Of a DNA stretch of 64,000 nt, positions 1 to 11,663 are shown piece after piece. Location: assembly GCA_963576565.1 (NCBI GenBank), contig OY755039.1, positions 134,188,095-134,252,094 of the forward strand, in the 5' to 3' direction. Position 1 is the stretch's first letter. Each line of letters opens with the position of its first letter. Made by a program: the position numbers and the translations under genes. The notes below the pieces were generated by a model. That model was not told the origin of the DNA. It did not search any database and saw only the letters and a list, made by a program, of their open reading frames with translations. This DNA comes from Aspidapion aeneum. Taxonomy: Eukaryota; Arthropoda; Insecta; Coleoptera; Brentidae.

Positions 1-228
1 ACATTTAATTAGAGACAAAACAGTCTAATTAACTTCGCAAGATTTGTCACATTGACCAGCAGTGTTCTGAGGAGTCCCATAAGGACGAAACAGTTAACTG
101 TCAACACTTATTAGGTGTCCATTAGATCTTGGACCCCCGTGAGGTTAAGCTTGCGGGCTACCCACGGAAAAATATAAGAGAAACAAAAAACTCCTTTTTG
201 CCCGATTAGCCATGAAACGTTTGATTAA
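1..228 (+). repeat. Family A hammerhead-bearing repeat, copy 1 (partial)
   Basis: This stretch is nearly collinear with 32719-32945 and 33231-33460 and, inverted, with 13441-13595. The window edge truncates it on the left. Similarity to the other copies stops near 228, just after the text 'gcccgattagcca'. It contains an intact type I hammerhead motif at 61-108. No reading frame is conserved among the copies, so the conserved product is RNA rather than protein. Confidence 0.85.
61..108 (+). ncRNA. Type I hammerhead self-cleaving ribozyme (family A, copy 1)
   Basis: All hammerhead parts are present in order. The stem I 3' strand is AGTGTT (61-66). The core CTGAGGA (67-73) matches CUGANGA with N7=G. 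Stem II is GTCC/GGAC with loop CATAA (74-86). The second core is GAA (87-89). Stem III is ACAG/CTGT with loop TTAA (90-101). C17 is at 102, and the stem I 5' strand is AACACT (103-108). Every stem base is Watson-Crick. Predicted cleavage is between 102 and 103. A short stem III with open stem I is the layout found in retrotransposon hammerheads of animals. Activity is inferred from the fold. Confidence 0.9.
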
Positions 229-1209
229 TAATCCTTATCTTTTAATAAAAGAAAAAATGGGTAAAAATTAAAACTTTTTATTTTCGCTTATAGAAACTTT
301 TAAAAAATATCAATGATATGTTATTATTATTTCTACCTAGAGATTTGTCTCACAAACAAAATTGCGCTTATATAGTTCTTAAAATCATTTTTATATCTGA
401 TTATTGTTCCTATTTTTATAAACGACTTGATCAAACTTTATATTGTTGCTGTGTTTTTAAAAAAAACTTATAACCAATAAAGTGTAAAAAATCGTCAACT
501 TTGATGCTCTGCATCTCGAAAACAACATTTTTTTAACCCCCAACTTTTGTCTTACTTTGATCATCTCTATCACTAGCTAAAATATTGTGAGTCTGTATTG
601 TCTGCTTTGTTAAAAAAAAACTTTGGTTTAGCCTTTCATTAACACACAAAAAGTATTGGTAAAATCCGCGAAACTTGAGCCATTCTTGCGTTGCAAATTA
701 GCACCAAGGGCCACTGCACGGGAGAACAGCAGTTTTGAAATAAATATATTATATACTTTCGAGGGAATGAAAATTGTTTTTTTTTCTTTGAGCAACAAAA
801 CGAAACCAAAGCGTAATATCTGAAATATTTGAATATTTTATTATAGCAGTAATAATGATCTAATAAATGCAGCCATAACTACCCAATATGTACCTGCACC
901 ACGGTACTATCCGGTGCTTGCTCTCTTCCAACCAAACAAACGCAAAAAATATCCCGCATTTTCGTTAAATCTAGCACGACCGAAATCGCTTTCTTATGCT
1001 TTGCAAATGTAGTGTACTGAACCTCTCGAAAAAAATCCTAATAGGAAGTCGTAGCGATACTAGTTTTTGAAATTAATCCGGCTGCCATCTTTATCGGGAC
1101 ACCCTCTATAAAAAAAATGTATCATACCAAAATTTGTGTTATTTTAACAAGAACTTTTTGGTGTTTTAAAAAATTTTCAACAAAAACTTTTGTTACATTA
1201 ACTGTTTTT
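229..1209. other. No gene seen
   Basis: AT-rich sequence with poly-T and poly-A runs and no frame or domain that I recognise. The right end (about 1120-1209) carries the motif GTTATTTTAACAAG, which also occurs repeatedly at 2945-3290. The Helentron-like element at 1210-2929 therefore seems to have landed in an older repeat. Confidence 0.5.
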
Positions 1210-1341
1210 AGCTCACACTACTACTATAAGTAGTGTGAGCTATGGTGATCCTAATTTTTTCGAGAAAAAAAAAGTTGCTCCGATTTCAAAAATTTTTATA
1301 TATCTTTGCGTTTCAGATGATTTTGAAACTTTTTTGTTTTG

Positions 1342-2414
<1,073 letters not shown>

Positions 2415-2539
2415 ACGACCAACCCGCATAACTCAAAAACCGCTTGTCCGATTTTAATGAAATTTGGTACCTAAGTTGGGTCTTGGGCCGTGATGGTCCC
2501 ATTTAAAAATAAACAAAATCCACCGAACGCAAGCCAAAT

Positions 2540-2885
2540 AAAAGGGTGGGGGTAGATTCCAAAAATTAGAGTTTATGTGAAAATATGGCGTGTGTGATAT
2601 CAAACGAAAGGTAATTAAGTCTGGAGTTAAAAAAAATAAATTTTAGTTTATTTTTAAAAAAAGGGTGGGGGTAGATGTCAAAAATTAGAGTTTAAGTGAA
2701 AATATGGCGTGTGTGATATCAAACGAAAGGTAATTGAGTCTAGAGTTAAACAAAATACATTTTAATTTTTTTCAAAAGGGTGGGGGTAGATTAAAAAAAT
2801 TTTAGTTTAAGTCAAAACATGGCTTGTGTGGTATCAAACGAAAGGTAATTGAGTCTGGAGTTGAATAAAATATATTTCAGTTTTT
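2540..2885 (+). repeat. Three tandem units of about 117 bp inside the Helentron-like element
   Basis: Each unit starts with GGGTGGGGGTAGA (near 2544, 2663 and 2777) and continues through 'atatggcgtgtgtgatatcaaacgaaaggtaatt' variants. The same three-unit block is found inverted in the 35193-35950 copy, so it is part of the element and not a later expansion. Confidence 0.85.
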
Positions 2886-2929
2886 GATTATATTAGCTCA
2901 CACTATAACTATAGTACCTAGTGTGAGCT

Positions 2930-4259
2930 TAGGTGCCCATAGATTGGCAGAGTATTTTTTGTTGTTTTAACAAAAAGTAGGTGTTATTTTATATATTTAT
3001 GTCAACAAAACTTTTTCTTACCTTTCAAAAATTATTGTTATTACAGCAAGGAATTTTTGTTGTTTTAATTGTTATTTTAACAATATGGTTTAGTTAATAT
3101 AATCAAGTAATTTTAGTTATTTTAACTACAGATTTATTTGATAGGTTAAATAGGAATTCTATTGGAAATAACAAAAACATTTTAGTTATTTCAACATTAT
3201 TTTTATCTAAGACAACCTTATTTAATTTAACCGCGAAATTCTTGTTTAGTTGAGTTTTTATTTAAAACAACAAGAAATTTTTCTTGGTGTAGACAGTGGA
3301 TTTTCGGATATCTTGCCTTGACTATCTATCTCTATTAGATCCCAAAACGCCACAAACTCAATCTTTACATCTATTCTACGACTCTCTCCTTGACGGGCAT
3401 TAGTACGAATCTTTAAAATTAAAACATTGTTGGTCCTGCGAAATCGTCGGCAGCGGCCGTTAAAATTTTACAGCTTGCAGTTATATTGGCTCTCAACCTG
3501 CAGCATTCGCATTAACATAGCTCATTTAATGTCCAAAGCGGTCAAAACTCGCTTTTCATGACTATGACATGTTTCTTAATGTAACTTAATGCTGACCCTA
3601 CTTCGCCGTCAATTTTTTTTTACAAATAAGTTTTATTGGTCAAAACAGGACATTACAGCTAAGGAAACGAGGTTTTCAAAAAAAAAATAAGAATTAAATT
3701 TTTAACAATATTTGTTATAACGTCAAAGTTCGTCAGCGTCACAGTTTTGAGGTATAAAAAAATGACTAAAAATCATATCTTACCAACTAAAGCAGCTACA
3801 AACAAAGAAAATTTGTCATAGCGTGAAAGTTTGCCAGTCAAACTTTTAAAAAAGAAAAATTCGTAAGGTGGTAGGAAATTTAAACAAATAATAATACTTA
3901 CAGTTTGCCCTAATCTTTGTTTTTTAGATAGTCGAAATTTAGCTTTGCATAGAAAATTATCGTACATAATATCATAAGAGAGAAAATTTTGCCTGCAAAA
4001 TTTTCGATTGGTGTGAAATTTTGGTCAAAAATTTCAATTGAGAAATTTGTCAAAAACCCTTAAACTTGAATAAGGAAGCAGCAACTACCCGGGCCATTTT
4101 AGGGGACTTCAGGCCCTTCCATGATTAAAAATATTAACCACTTGTGGTTTTCCGATATTTTTGTGCGCTATTTTTGTAATTCATGTAAGCAATGGAGAGA
4201 GACCATCATGCGCAGAGCTTTATAAGTGATCTAGACAACAAAAGTGAAAACACGAGTTA
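2930..4259. other. No gene seen; older repeat and intronic sequence
   Basis: About 2945-3290 contains repeated short palindromic motifs of the type GTTATTTTAACAA, which flank the Helentron-like insertion on the other side as well. From 3300 to 4259 I see only AT-rich sequence with short chance frames. Confidence 0.5.
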
Positions 4260-5815
4260 ACATGAAGATGCTTGGACATAATATAAGCATAATACCAGTC
4301 TACGCACCATCAGATGACGAAAGAGTAGCTCCCAAACAAATGTTCTTCGACCAACTTGATAAGACTATCACCAAATCGTTAATACCAGGGAAATAATTAT
4401 GCTTGGCGATGTTAATACTCAAACTGGTAAACAAACCCAGAGCAAAGTGGTACGGCCATTTGGAGAGGAAGTAACAAATGATAACGGCTTAAGACTAATG
4501 CAACTGTTTGAAGCCCACAACCTAAAAATAAATTAAGTTTTTTTAGACATAAGGATCTTCATCGACATCCACTTCGATGAAGATGAAATCAGAATAATGA
4601 AAATTAACACTACAAGGGACTACTGTAGGAAATGAGAGCCGAATATCTGTCAGCCTCTCCAAGGAGAGACATGGAAGTAAATGGAGAGGAAGTAGTCATC
4701 GAAAAAGAAATGAGAAAGAATAGTATTAAAAAGCTTAAATCTGGTGACGCTAGCGGAACTGAAGGGATGTACACTAAAATGCTTAAATATGGATCACAGA
4801 AACTACTATAAAATATCACATAAATTATCCTCCTAAAGGAGTGCGAGAAATATGGACCTACAAAAAGCATATGATACCGTTTCAGTAGAAAAATTATGGA
4901 CAGTGTTAGAGCAAACTAACATCAATTATACACAACAGAGGGTCAAAATCTATAAAATTGTGAATCTACTTTCAAAAGAATTCCTAGTAACGATGTTGCA
5001 TCTCCCAATTCTTTTTAAAATATATATCGCAGTAGCTCTAAAAAACTGGAAACGTAAGGTACATGGCATGGGAATACAACTTAACGACCGATTTACCATA
5101 TACTCGACCAATATATGTAGCTAATGATAAAGAAAGCATGGAGTGTATGATGAGAAAGTTAACGAAAGAATACCAAAAGTGGGGGTTAATGGACACAGTA
5201 TCTATGTATTGGAATCGAATCGAGTGAGTTAGAACGACAATGGACAAACAATATCTCCATGCAATGAGTATGTATACTTGGGTGTTACATTAGACAAGAT
5301 ACGAATAGACTGTAAAGAACTGGAAAAAAGAATAGTAAAAGTAAAAAAGGTTATTGGATGTCTTAACAGTATTATATGGAGCAGAGAGATAAAAAAGAAT
5401 GTAAAATTTAACATATATGAAACAATGGTGAGAAGCACACTGTTATATGAAATAGAGACTTGTCGCGTAACAGAAAAATCCAAAACAAAAATGGAAAGTG
5501 TCGAAATGGATGCAATAAGAAGATCAATGAGAATATCTAGAACAGATTATATAAGATAACGGATGACTTCACTAAAAGGCAACTGATATGGTACGGTCAT
5601 GTACCGAACCGAACCGAACTGAACCGAACGGAACCGAACCGAACCGAACCGAACCGAACCGAACCGAACCGAACCGAACCGAACCAAAGCAGTAAATCCA
5701 AAGATCAATGAGTAAACAAAAACCTGACGGAAGATGATTGTCAGGATCGAAGGAGGTGGAGAATAGGCATCGGACAACGTAGAAAAACGTTTTAAACTGA
5801 CATAGTAGTAGTAAT
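4260..5815 (+). pseudogene. Decayed RTE-type non-LTR retrotransposon (endonuclease plus reverse transcriptase)
   Basis: About 4280-4545 reads as the apurinic-type endonuclease of an RTE element, with the pieces VYAPSDDERVA and IIMLGDVNTQTG. At 4852 the text MDLQKAYDTVSVEKLW is the RT palm motif of this clade. Around 5000 LPILFKIYI corresponds to the SPLLFNIYI motif. 5395-5559 reads NIYETMVRSTLLYE and then MDAIRRSMRISR, typical of the region after RT. QLIWYGHV follows near 5580, and RRRWRIGIGQRRKTF near 5750 is the usual C-terminus. The frame is broken many times and the catalytic YADD block is not visible. It ends in a short TAG/TAA repeat tail near 5805. The endonuclease part is related to the minus-strand fragment at 38650-39790. 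Confidence 0.8.
5602..5686. repeat. (CCGAA)n pentanucleotide microsatellite inside the dead RTE
   Basis: About 17 units of a pentamer with a few substitutions. It sits exactly where the RTE C-terminal tail should continue after WYGHV, so it expanded within, or replaced, coding sequence of the dead element. Confidence 0.9.
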
Positions 5816-6726
5816 AAATATCTAGCCAGGCCCCCGTTTGCCCTTACCTTAACTATTTACACAAGCATCACTATTTTCGTAATTTAATACAAAATGCCCA
5901 ATAAAACAGCCTTGGAGCCAAATCGTCAAAAATGTGTGCAGCACAAAGAAAAGTTTTTAGATACACCAAATAAAAAATGCCGCCAAAGGTTTAAGTTGTA
6001 GAAAATTTGTATTTTTTGTAGAAAAATGGCACACGAGGAGAAAATTTTTGCCCATAAACAAATGACTAGAAAAAGTTAAATTAAAATAAGTACTTTTTGA
6101 AAAACATCACAATACGTTAAAAAAAAATGTAAATATAACGGTGAAAGTGGCGCCACAGGCGAATATTTTAGAAAAATTTGTTTTTTGTCGGTAAAGAAGG
6201 CCCTACAGAACTAAATTTTTGGTGAAAAAAATTATGCCGTAAGCAAAAATTTTATTTTTCATTGTAAATTTGTATATTTCGTAGGTATAAATAAATGACT
6301 TATTAAAACATACAGCTGTAAAACAGTCAGCTGGAACAATAGTCCATTGTGGTATACTTTTACCACTTTTGTTTCCATTTGCGGGACTGCGGGCACGTAT
6401 AAAGATGTATAATTTGCAGCCGGGGTCATCTTTACGGAGAAGGCGATTTAATTTCAGAAGAGGTGCAACTAAATTTCAGAGGAGCTCCTGGCGTCGCGGC
6501 TGCAAGGTTTTATAATATGTCACAGTCCCCGAAATTAAACATTTGGAAAATATAACAGTCTGCATGGTATTATTGAGTCGAACATAAATTCTCGATATTA
6601 ATCCCACTAAAAATTGTAATTTATTACTTTTTATAACAGAATTTAGAATTCTTTGATTTAAATGAAAGTATTTTTTGTCGCAATAAAAAAATAATGTGTC
6701 ATTTAATATTTAATCATTTGTTTCAG
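5816..6726 (+). other. Putative dachshund intron, 3' part
   Basis: No reading frame or repeat family is recognised. The stretch ends in a canonical 3' splice site (TTGTTTCAG, ending at 6726) directly before the conserved exon. 6411-6530 is less AT-rich than its surroundings and could hold conserved noncoding sequence, but nothing specific can be named. Confidence 0.5.
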
Positions 6727-6810
6727 CTGAACTCAAAATGGACTTACTGCGTGAAAGAGAGGAAAAAATTGGCCTGCAGAGACAATTGCAGGAGGAACAA
6801 AAGTACAGGG
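6727..6810 (+). CDS. dac: Internal exon of a Dachshund family gene (C-terminal DD2/coiled-coil region)
   Basis: The 84-bp exon is bounded by TTTCAG at 6721-6726 and GTAAGT at 6811-6816. It encodes 27 whole codons with two bases of a split codon in front and one behind. The residues start ELKMDLLREREEK and end QLQEEQKYR. Dachshund/DACH transcription cofactors have, near the C-terminus, a coiled coil reading E-L-K-M-(D/E)-x-x-R-E-R-E followed by Q-L-x-x-E-Q-K-x-R, and the split codons fit an Ala or Thr before and an Ala or Val after. The protein is a nuclear Ski/Sno-related cofactor acting in eye and limb development. No other dac exon is seen, consistent with very large introns. Alternatives are another Ski/Sno family coiled coil or an unrelated alpha-helical protein. 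Confidence 0.75.
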
Positions 6811-7037
6811 GTAAGTGCATTTAATAATAAAAGCATAGAGTAAGTAATAGGCTATCTTACTCTATGATAAAAGTATGGGAAATATGATATTAAAACAATT
6901 TAATGCCGTTTCTTTAACGGCGTAGATTAAGGGGAGGGCGCTAATGGAGATACATTTCCCAATTTTTTTGTAATTCCCTAATAGGTATATATTTGAAATT
7001 GAGAAGAACCAGGACTAACACGTTATTGGTTCGTATA
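6811..7037 (+). other. Putative dachshund intron, 5' part
   Basis: Starts with a strong 5' splice site (GTAAGTGC). Otherwise it is plain AT-rich sequence up to a MITE. A short inverted repeat around 6835-6868 (ATAGAGTAAG / CTTACTCTAT) forms a small hairpin of no evident role. Confidence 0.5.
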
Positions 7038-7282
7038 TATAGTTCAAATTATACCCATTTGTAATGGCGTCATTTTTGTTTATCTTTGTTTAGTATACTA
7101 TAAACAGCGGTGACAATAAACTTTTTAAAAAAAGTAGTGTCTATGATTTAAATAGGTAGGTAATTGGTTATATGAAGTATCGTCACTGTCAATAAAAAAA
7201 CATTGATTGGCAAAAATATCTACGCATTACGTTTTTTTCTCACCTGGTGACGTCATTACAAATGCGTATAATTTAGACTATA
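7038..7282. mobile_element. 245-bp TA-flanked MITE, family 1, copy 1
   Basis: The ends are 35-bp terminal inverted repeats starting TATAGTTCAAATTATACCCA and ending in the complement with two mismatches. The inverted repeats run up to a palindromic TGACGTCA-like site. A direct-orientation copy of identical length lies at 60208-60452 and differs at only a few bases. TA at the ends suggests a Tc1/mariner type. No coding capacity. Confidence 0.9.
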
Positions 7283-7784
7283 TATACTGGGTGGCCTCCA
7301 AAAACCTTAAAAAAAACTGTTTGACCGATTTTATGAACGAGGCTATCTAAAAATGAAGCAAAATCGATTTCGTTCTAAAAATTAAGATGGTGTCCTATTT
7401 TATAACTACAACTTTGTTGAACCTCGTTTGTTATTTCTCACGAGAAAATTTAAAATTCTTATAACTTCATAATTGCGCTCTCCTTGTATAATTTCAAAAG
7501 GTAGCGCTCATAAAAATAAGTCTAGTGGTTTTTACTTTATAAATACTTATTAAAACGCCCTTTTTGTCATAATTGTACTAATTTTATCGAAACTCGACTT
7601 TTCACAGCCAATGTATTAAATTTTACGAAAATCAACAACCCTATATAGGTAATAGGGTGTTTGACAGTAGATATCTCTTGGGAATGCTAAAAACAAACTT
7701 TTTTCTTTAATTTTTTCTCAAATTCATAGTTCTTTTAATTAAATAAATTCATTGAATTAAAACAATTCGCCACGTGATTCAAAA
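7283..7784. other. No gene seen
   Basis: AT-rich sequence without a recognised frame or repeat. The text 'aaaacctt...gaccgattttatgaacga' resembles parts of old insect repeats, but I cannot assign it. Confidence 0.4.
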
Positions 7785-7956
7785 CAGGCGGTCTACCAAT
7801 CAGCTGCGAGTGACGTCACAAAATAGTAAACGCCTCGAACGAACCTATTTTCTGTGTTATTTGCTTATGGAAGGTAATGTTTGCTTTGGTTTAAAGTGCG
7901 AATTATCGTCCTAAATGAGATTTTATTTTGTGTTTTGCTTATAAAAAACATTTTCA

Positions 7957-8090
7957 ATGGAAAACGGATTCTCCAAAGCCGATAGCTCCATCTTGCCAAT
8001 GCTGAATTCCTTTATGGTGGCAGGCTTCTTTGCCAACAATAGTGATTTTTGTTCTGCGGAATTTGGAAACGTTAAAATGTTGATGTAAGT
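7957..8090 (+). pseudogene. Exon fragment of a THAP/YqaJ-type insect gene family, copy 1
   Basis: From ATG at 7957 an open stretch of 42 codons plus two bases runs to a 5' splice site (GTAAGT at 8085). It includes KADSSILPMLNSFMVAGFFA and NSDFCSAEF. This resembles the segment before the cysteine-rich and YqaJ-nuclease regions of a large insect family of uncharacterised, often THAP-linked proteins. The same exon is found inverted at 13326-13439 and a THAP exon at 12778-12977, so parts of the family are scattered here. A CRE-like TGACGTCA lies upstream near 7812. No downstream exon is visible, so I call it a fragment. Family identity is from memory and moderate. Confidence 0.5.
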
Positions 8091-8308
8091 ATTCGACGAG
8101 TTGTTTTGTATATAACTAACGCGATGTTGCCGATAGTGATACAATATCACGTCGCCGTCGTAGAGTGGATAGACGTTCAGATGAATTCGTACCTGTCCGG
8201 CCGACTGTCTACTACTTTTGCAAAAACTAGTTACTAGGTTTTGGGTAATTTTAATTAACCAACGTTAGCTAAACAAAATGTTAGGTTATGTCAACACTCC
8301 CACAGCAT

Positions 8309-8930
8309 AAAGCCTTTTTCCTCGAGGTTACTAGTCACTCATTTAAGTTACTCGAAATGACGTCACGGTTACTCGGAGTAACCGCTGTATGACGTCAGAC
8401 AGTCAGCTGTGGATGACATTTCCAATTGTTTGTTTATGTTTTTACCAGCAATTTCCGAAATGCAGAAAATAATTCATTGTTTCCACAAATGCATGCCCAC
8501 CCCGATTCAAAAAACGTATCACGGGCCATGGATTTGCACCAGTTTTAAATGCAGCGTTTTCTGATGCGTTTTTTGAATTGGGGTGGAAACAGGGTGCTAC
8601 TTTGGTATTCTGTGGTAAGGCCGCAGTACCACAGAACATTTAAGACTAGTTGCAGTTGAATTGATATAGTACCAACTTCAAGGGATGTGCTTCATTTTCT
8701 ACCGTTACCAAACATAATTCGTGTTAATATATATATTAAAATCAAACATTTTGAAAAAAAACAAAAAAAAACCATCTTAACCTCAAAATATTTCATCAAC
8801 CACGTCTGCTAGGCTGGTTACACTGTGTGGTTACTCGTGACGTCATAGTTAGTGTTACTCAGCGAAGAAAAACAGAAAACGAGTAACCAGGTTACCTGGT
8901 AACTTGTAGTTACTGCGAGGAAAAAGGCTT
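8309..8930. mobile_element. 622-bp inverted-repeat element with AAGCCTTTTTCCTCG ends
   Basis: The terminal 15-mer AAGCCTTTTTCCTCG at 8309-8323 is repeated inverted at 8916-8930. Further inside, GTTACTCG- and TGACGTCA-containing blocks are mirrored at 8350-8395 and 8830-8870. There is no coding capacity. A second MITE (8477-8595) is nested within. Confidence 0.75.
8477..8595. mobile_element. CCCTGTTTCCACC MITE, degenerate copy nested in 8309-8930
   Basis: The arms 'gtttccacaaatgcatgccc' and '...ggtggaaacaggg' match the cleaner copy at 31335-31473. The interior shares 'ccccgattcaaaaaacg' and its complement. It lies inside another inverted-repeat element, so it inserted later or the two were captured together. 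Confidence 0.75.
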
Positions 8931-9159
8931 ATAGTCTCCCATCACAATTTCCGAACAGTTCTGGGTTTTATGTTTTTTGTTTTCAACCAATCATACGTAT
9001 TTTTTATAAGAACAAAATAAAGTGCAAGGTTTAACCTAGGCAACGCCTAAGTTTCCGTATGTTAAATAAAATGAAATATTTTCCTACATAGTTTAACGAT
9101 GGGTTTTAGGTCGTAATTATTTGTTAAAAATAATAATTTTATAACGATTTCTTGGGTTA

Positions 9160-10948
9160 GGGTGATTCCACCGTTACGTGTGTGACATTCAGACTTATTT
9201 TTTTTAGAATTGTTGCTTTTAAACCCAACAAAAACACATCGTAATTATTAAATATAATTTTGCTGGGTTAAGTTGTTAGTTTTGATTACGTTAACGCCAA
9301 AAAAATCACTGATTGAAAAATATTAATTTACTTATAAGATTATAAAAATTCGTTACGTGTGTGACATTTATTTCTTAACAGAATAATGTATTTTTGTTAT
9401 TTTTTTTAATTAATACTTTTATGCATTTTATTATTTTATTTATAAACTTAAAAGTGAGTTACGTGTGTGACAACAATGTGCTACGTGTGTGACTAATGAA
9501 AAAATACAGAAAGTAACAGCTAATAAATAGTATTTTTTAAAAGAACTATAACTAGACAAAAACTTCATAATTACTTGACCAAATAACTTCTTACCTCAAT
9601 TTTTTGTGTTAGGCTTATTTAGTTTTATAAATGGTAATCTGCTGTTGTTGTCTTCATAAAGAAGTTGATTTTAAACACTTGATGCAGCTTTATAAAAGTC
9701 GAGCAAATTTTGGACTACTAATTTTTCATCTTTAGATTAAGATAGTTGCCAAACCAAAGATTCTACGCGTCCTCCTATACCGTCTACCACACCTTTGCCG
9801 TGGTTTGTGCAAAAATACTTCCATGTAAAATTAACATTAATTTAATTAAATTAAATTAAATTTGTCTTTTAAAAATGGAAGTAAGTATTTATTTTTGAAT
9901 TCCGATGATGGTCCATCACTAAAAATTCTTCTGTAAAAATTATTTCAAATAACTTATTAACAAATACAAATATGGTATTTTTAGTCTTTTCTTTTGTGTC
10001 CGAGCATATCAAAAAGTTTTCTCTTACAAGAGAGGTTCTTATAAACATAGGTCTAAAAATGTATAGATTTCAAGATACGTCAAACCTTTTTGTAAATATA
10101 ATTTTTTCATAAGAATGTTACCATGTACTAAGTAAATTTTACACAACTTTGTTGAAATTCGACAGTGTTATTCGTAGAAGTAAGGGCCAATTTAGGCCTA
10201 ACTGGAATAACATTATTAGATCTAGTAGCATTCCGCAGATGAACACAACGAATAATATAATTATTTAGTTTTTTATTTACGCCAATGACTATACAAACTA
10301 TTCCTTTTAGAATTACTTAAAGAATAGACATTTAAGGCGAAAACTGAATAAACGAAATTATTACTTAGAAAATATTGCATTTTATTGCAAAAGTTAAAAT
10401 ATTCGTTACGTGTGTGACAGACTTATTTCTGTTGATAAAAAAAAAACTTATAACATGCAATTTTTTTAAATTTTATTTCTGGTATCTCATAAATGTGTTG
10501 GCTTTTGACAAGAAAAATTTCATTTAATTAATGCCTACTTTCTGAGTTATACATTTTTATTTCGGTTTTCGTTACGTGTGTGACAACAGTTTATCATGCC
10601 TTGTATTTTTATGCTAAACCAAATACAAACAAGCGAACTTTGGCATGAAAATTGGTACATTTGTTGTATATGGTACTACGGTATGGTTAATTTATTGTTT
10701 AATATCAAAAACTTAAGGAAAAACAGCTTTTTGAGATGTTTATCTTTAAGCTAAAATAATGGATATTTTTAAATAAATTACTTTAATGCTTTTTTCTTCG
10801 GATTTTTTGGGAAAATAGAAAAACTATATGAAATCCTTACTCAAGATCATAAGCTAAGAAGTGTTGGCTTTAATTTAAGACTAATTTTGATAACCTATAA
10901 AAATGTTTAAAACATATCCGCTTAGGACCACTTTCTGTGGAATCGCCC
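9160..10948. mobile_element. 1.8-kb non-autonomous element with repeated TACGTGTGTGAC motifs
   Basis: The ends are GGGTGATTCCAC (9160-9171) and, inverted, GTGGAATCGCCC (10937-10948), each with a TTA trinucleotide at or one base beyond the end. This would fit a PIF/Harbinger-like target site. Inside are six same-strand copies of TACGTGTGTGAC clustered toward both ends. No transposase frame is seen. The element call is inference from ends plus subterminal motif clustering. Confidence 0.55.
9173..10585 (+). repeat. Six dispersed copies of (GT)TACGTGTGTGAC(A)
   Basis: Copies are at 9173-9187, 9352-9366, 9458-9472, 9482-9493 (core only), 10405-10419 and 10571-10585, all on the + strand and exact over the core. 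The sequence between them is not repeated. Four lie within 330 bp of the left end and two within 550 bp of the right end of the proposed element. This is the usual pattern of subterminal transposase-binding sites; a host bHLH-PAS-like ACGTG site cluster is the alternative. Confidence 0.85.
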
Positions 10949-11158
10949 GTTATTTGTTCCAGATTATGACATATCCTGCAAACTTTTAACTTCGAAGTAA
11001 ATTTTTTAAAGAAAAAAGAAGAAGTTTTGTTTGACATACGATTGGAAATTTTGACCCTTCAGCTTGCCAATATGCCACAAGCTCGGATCTGGATCAAAAT
11101 CTAGGACGGGGTTTTGTGTATTTATTTTTTTTTCTAGGGAAGGGAAATGTTACTTAAG

Positions 11159-11663
11159 AATGGGCTAGGAAGGTCTCAGATCCATCATACATCTATTTAT
11201 TTTCCTCAAAAATTGGAACATTTAACGTAACAGATTTTGTTAAAAATTTATTTCTCAATCTAAATTTGAAAACCAAATTTTGCTAGATGCTGTGATTTGT
11301 AATATATAATTTTCAACTTTTGCTTGGTAATTGGAAATATTTTTAATTATTTTGTCTTTTTATTATATTTCCAAACTTCAAGACTTGATCGATTGAGTTT
11401 TTGTTTGCACCCTTGTTCTGGCTGGATGGGGAACTGTAAGCCGGTCCGGGTAAAAATAGGCAAACGGCCCATAATGCAAAGGTTTATAAGCCACTGGCCC
11501 ACAAGGCACCAGCCCACAAGGTACCGCCTCATAAGGTACCGGCCCATACGGCTCCGGCCCACCGTCATATTTATCATTTTCCCATATGGCCCATCCACCC
11601 CTGCCCTTGTTTAAAATAAAACGAAATGGATCCATGATGGATCTGATACCTTCCTAGCCCATT
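11159..11663. mobile_element. 505-bp inverted-repeat element ending in AATGGGCTAGGAAGG
   Basis: AATGGGCTAGGAAGG followed by a TCAGATCCATCAT block at 11159-11190 is mirrored at about 11630-11663. The interior is AT-rich apart from a short GC-rich minisatellite. No coding capacity. Confidence 0.75.
11440..11600. repeat. Degenerate minisatellite of GGCCCACAAGGTACC-like units
   Basis: About seven or eight imperfect units of 15-20 bp (GGCCCATAATGC, GGCCCACAAGGC, GCCCACAAGGTACC, GGCCCATACGGC and so on). The reading frames crossing it are repeats of Arg-Pro-Ile/Thr type and reflect only the DNA repeat. Confidence 0.8.
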
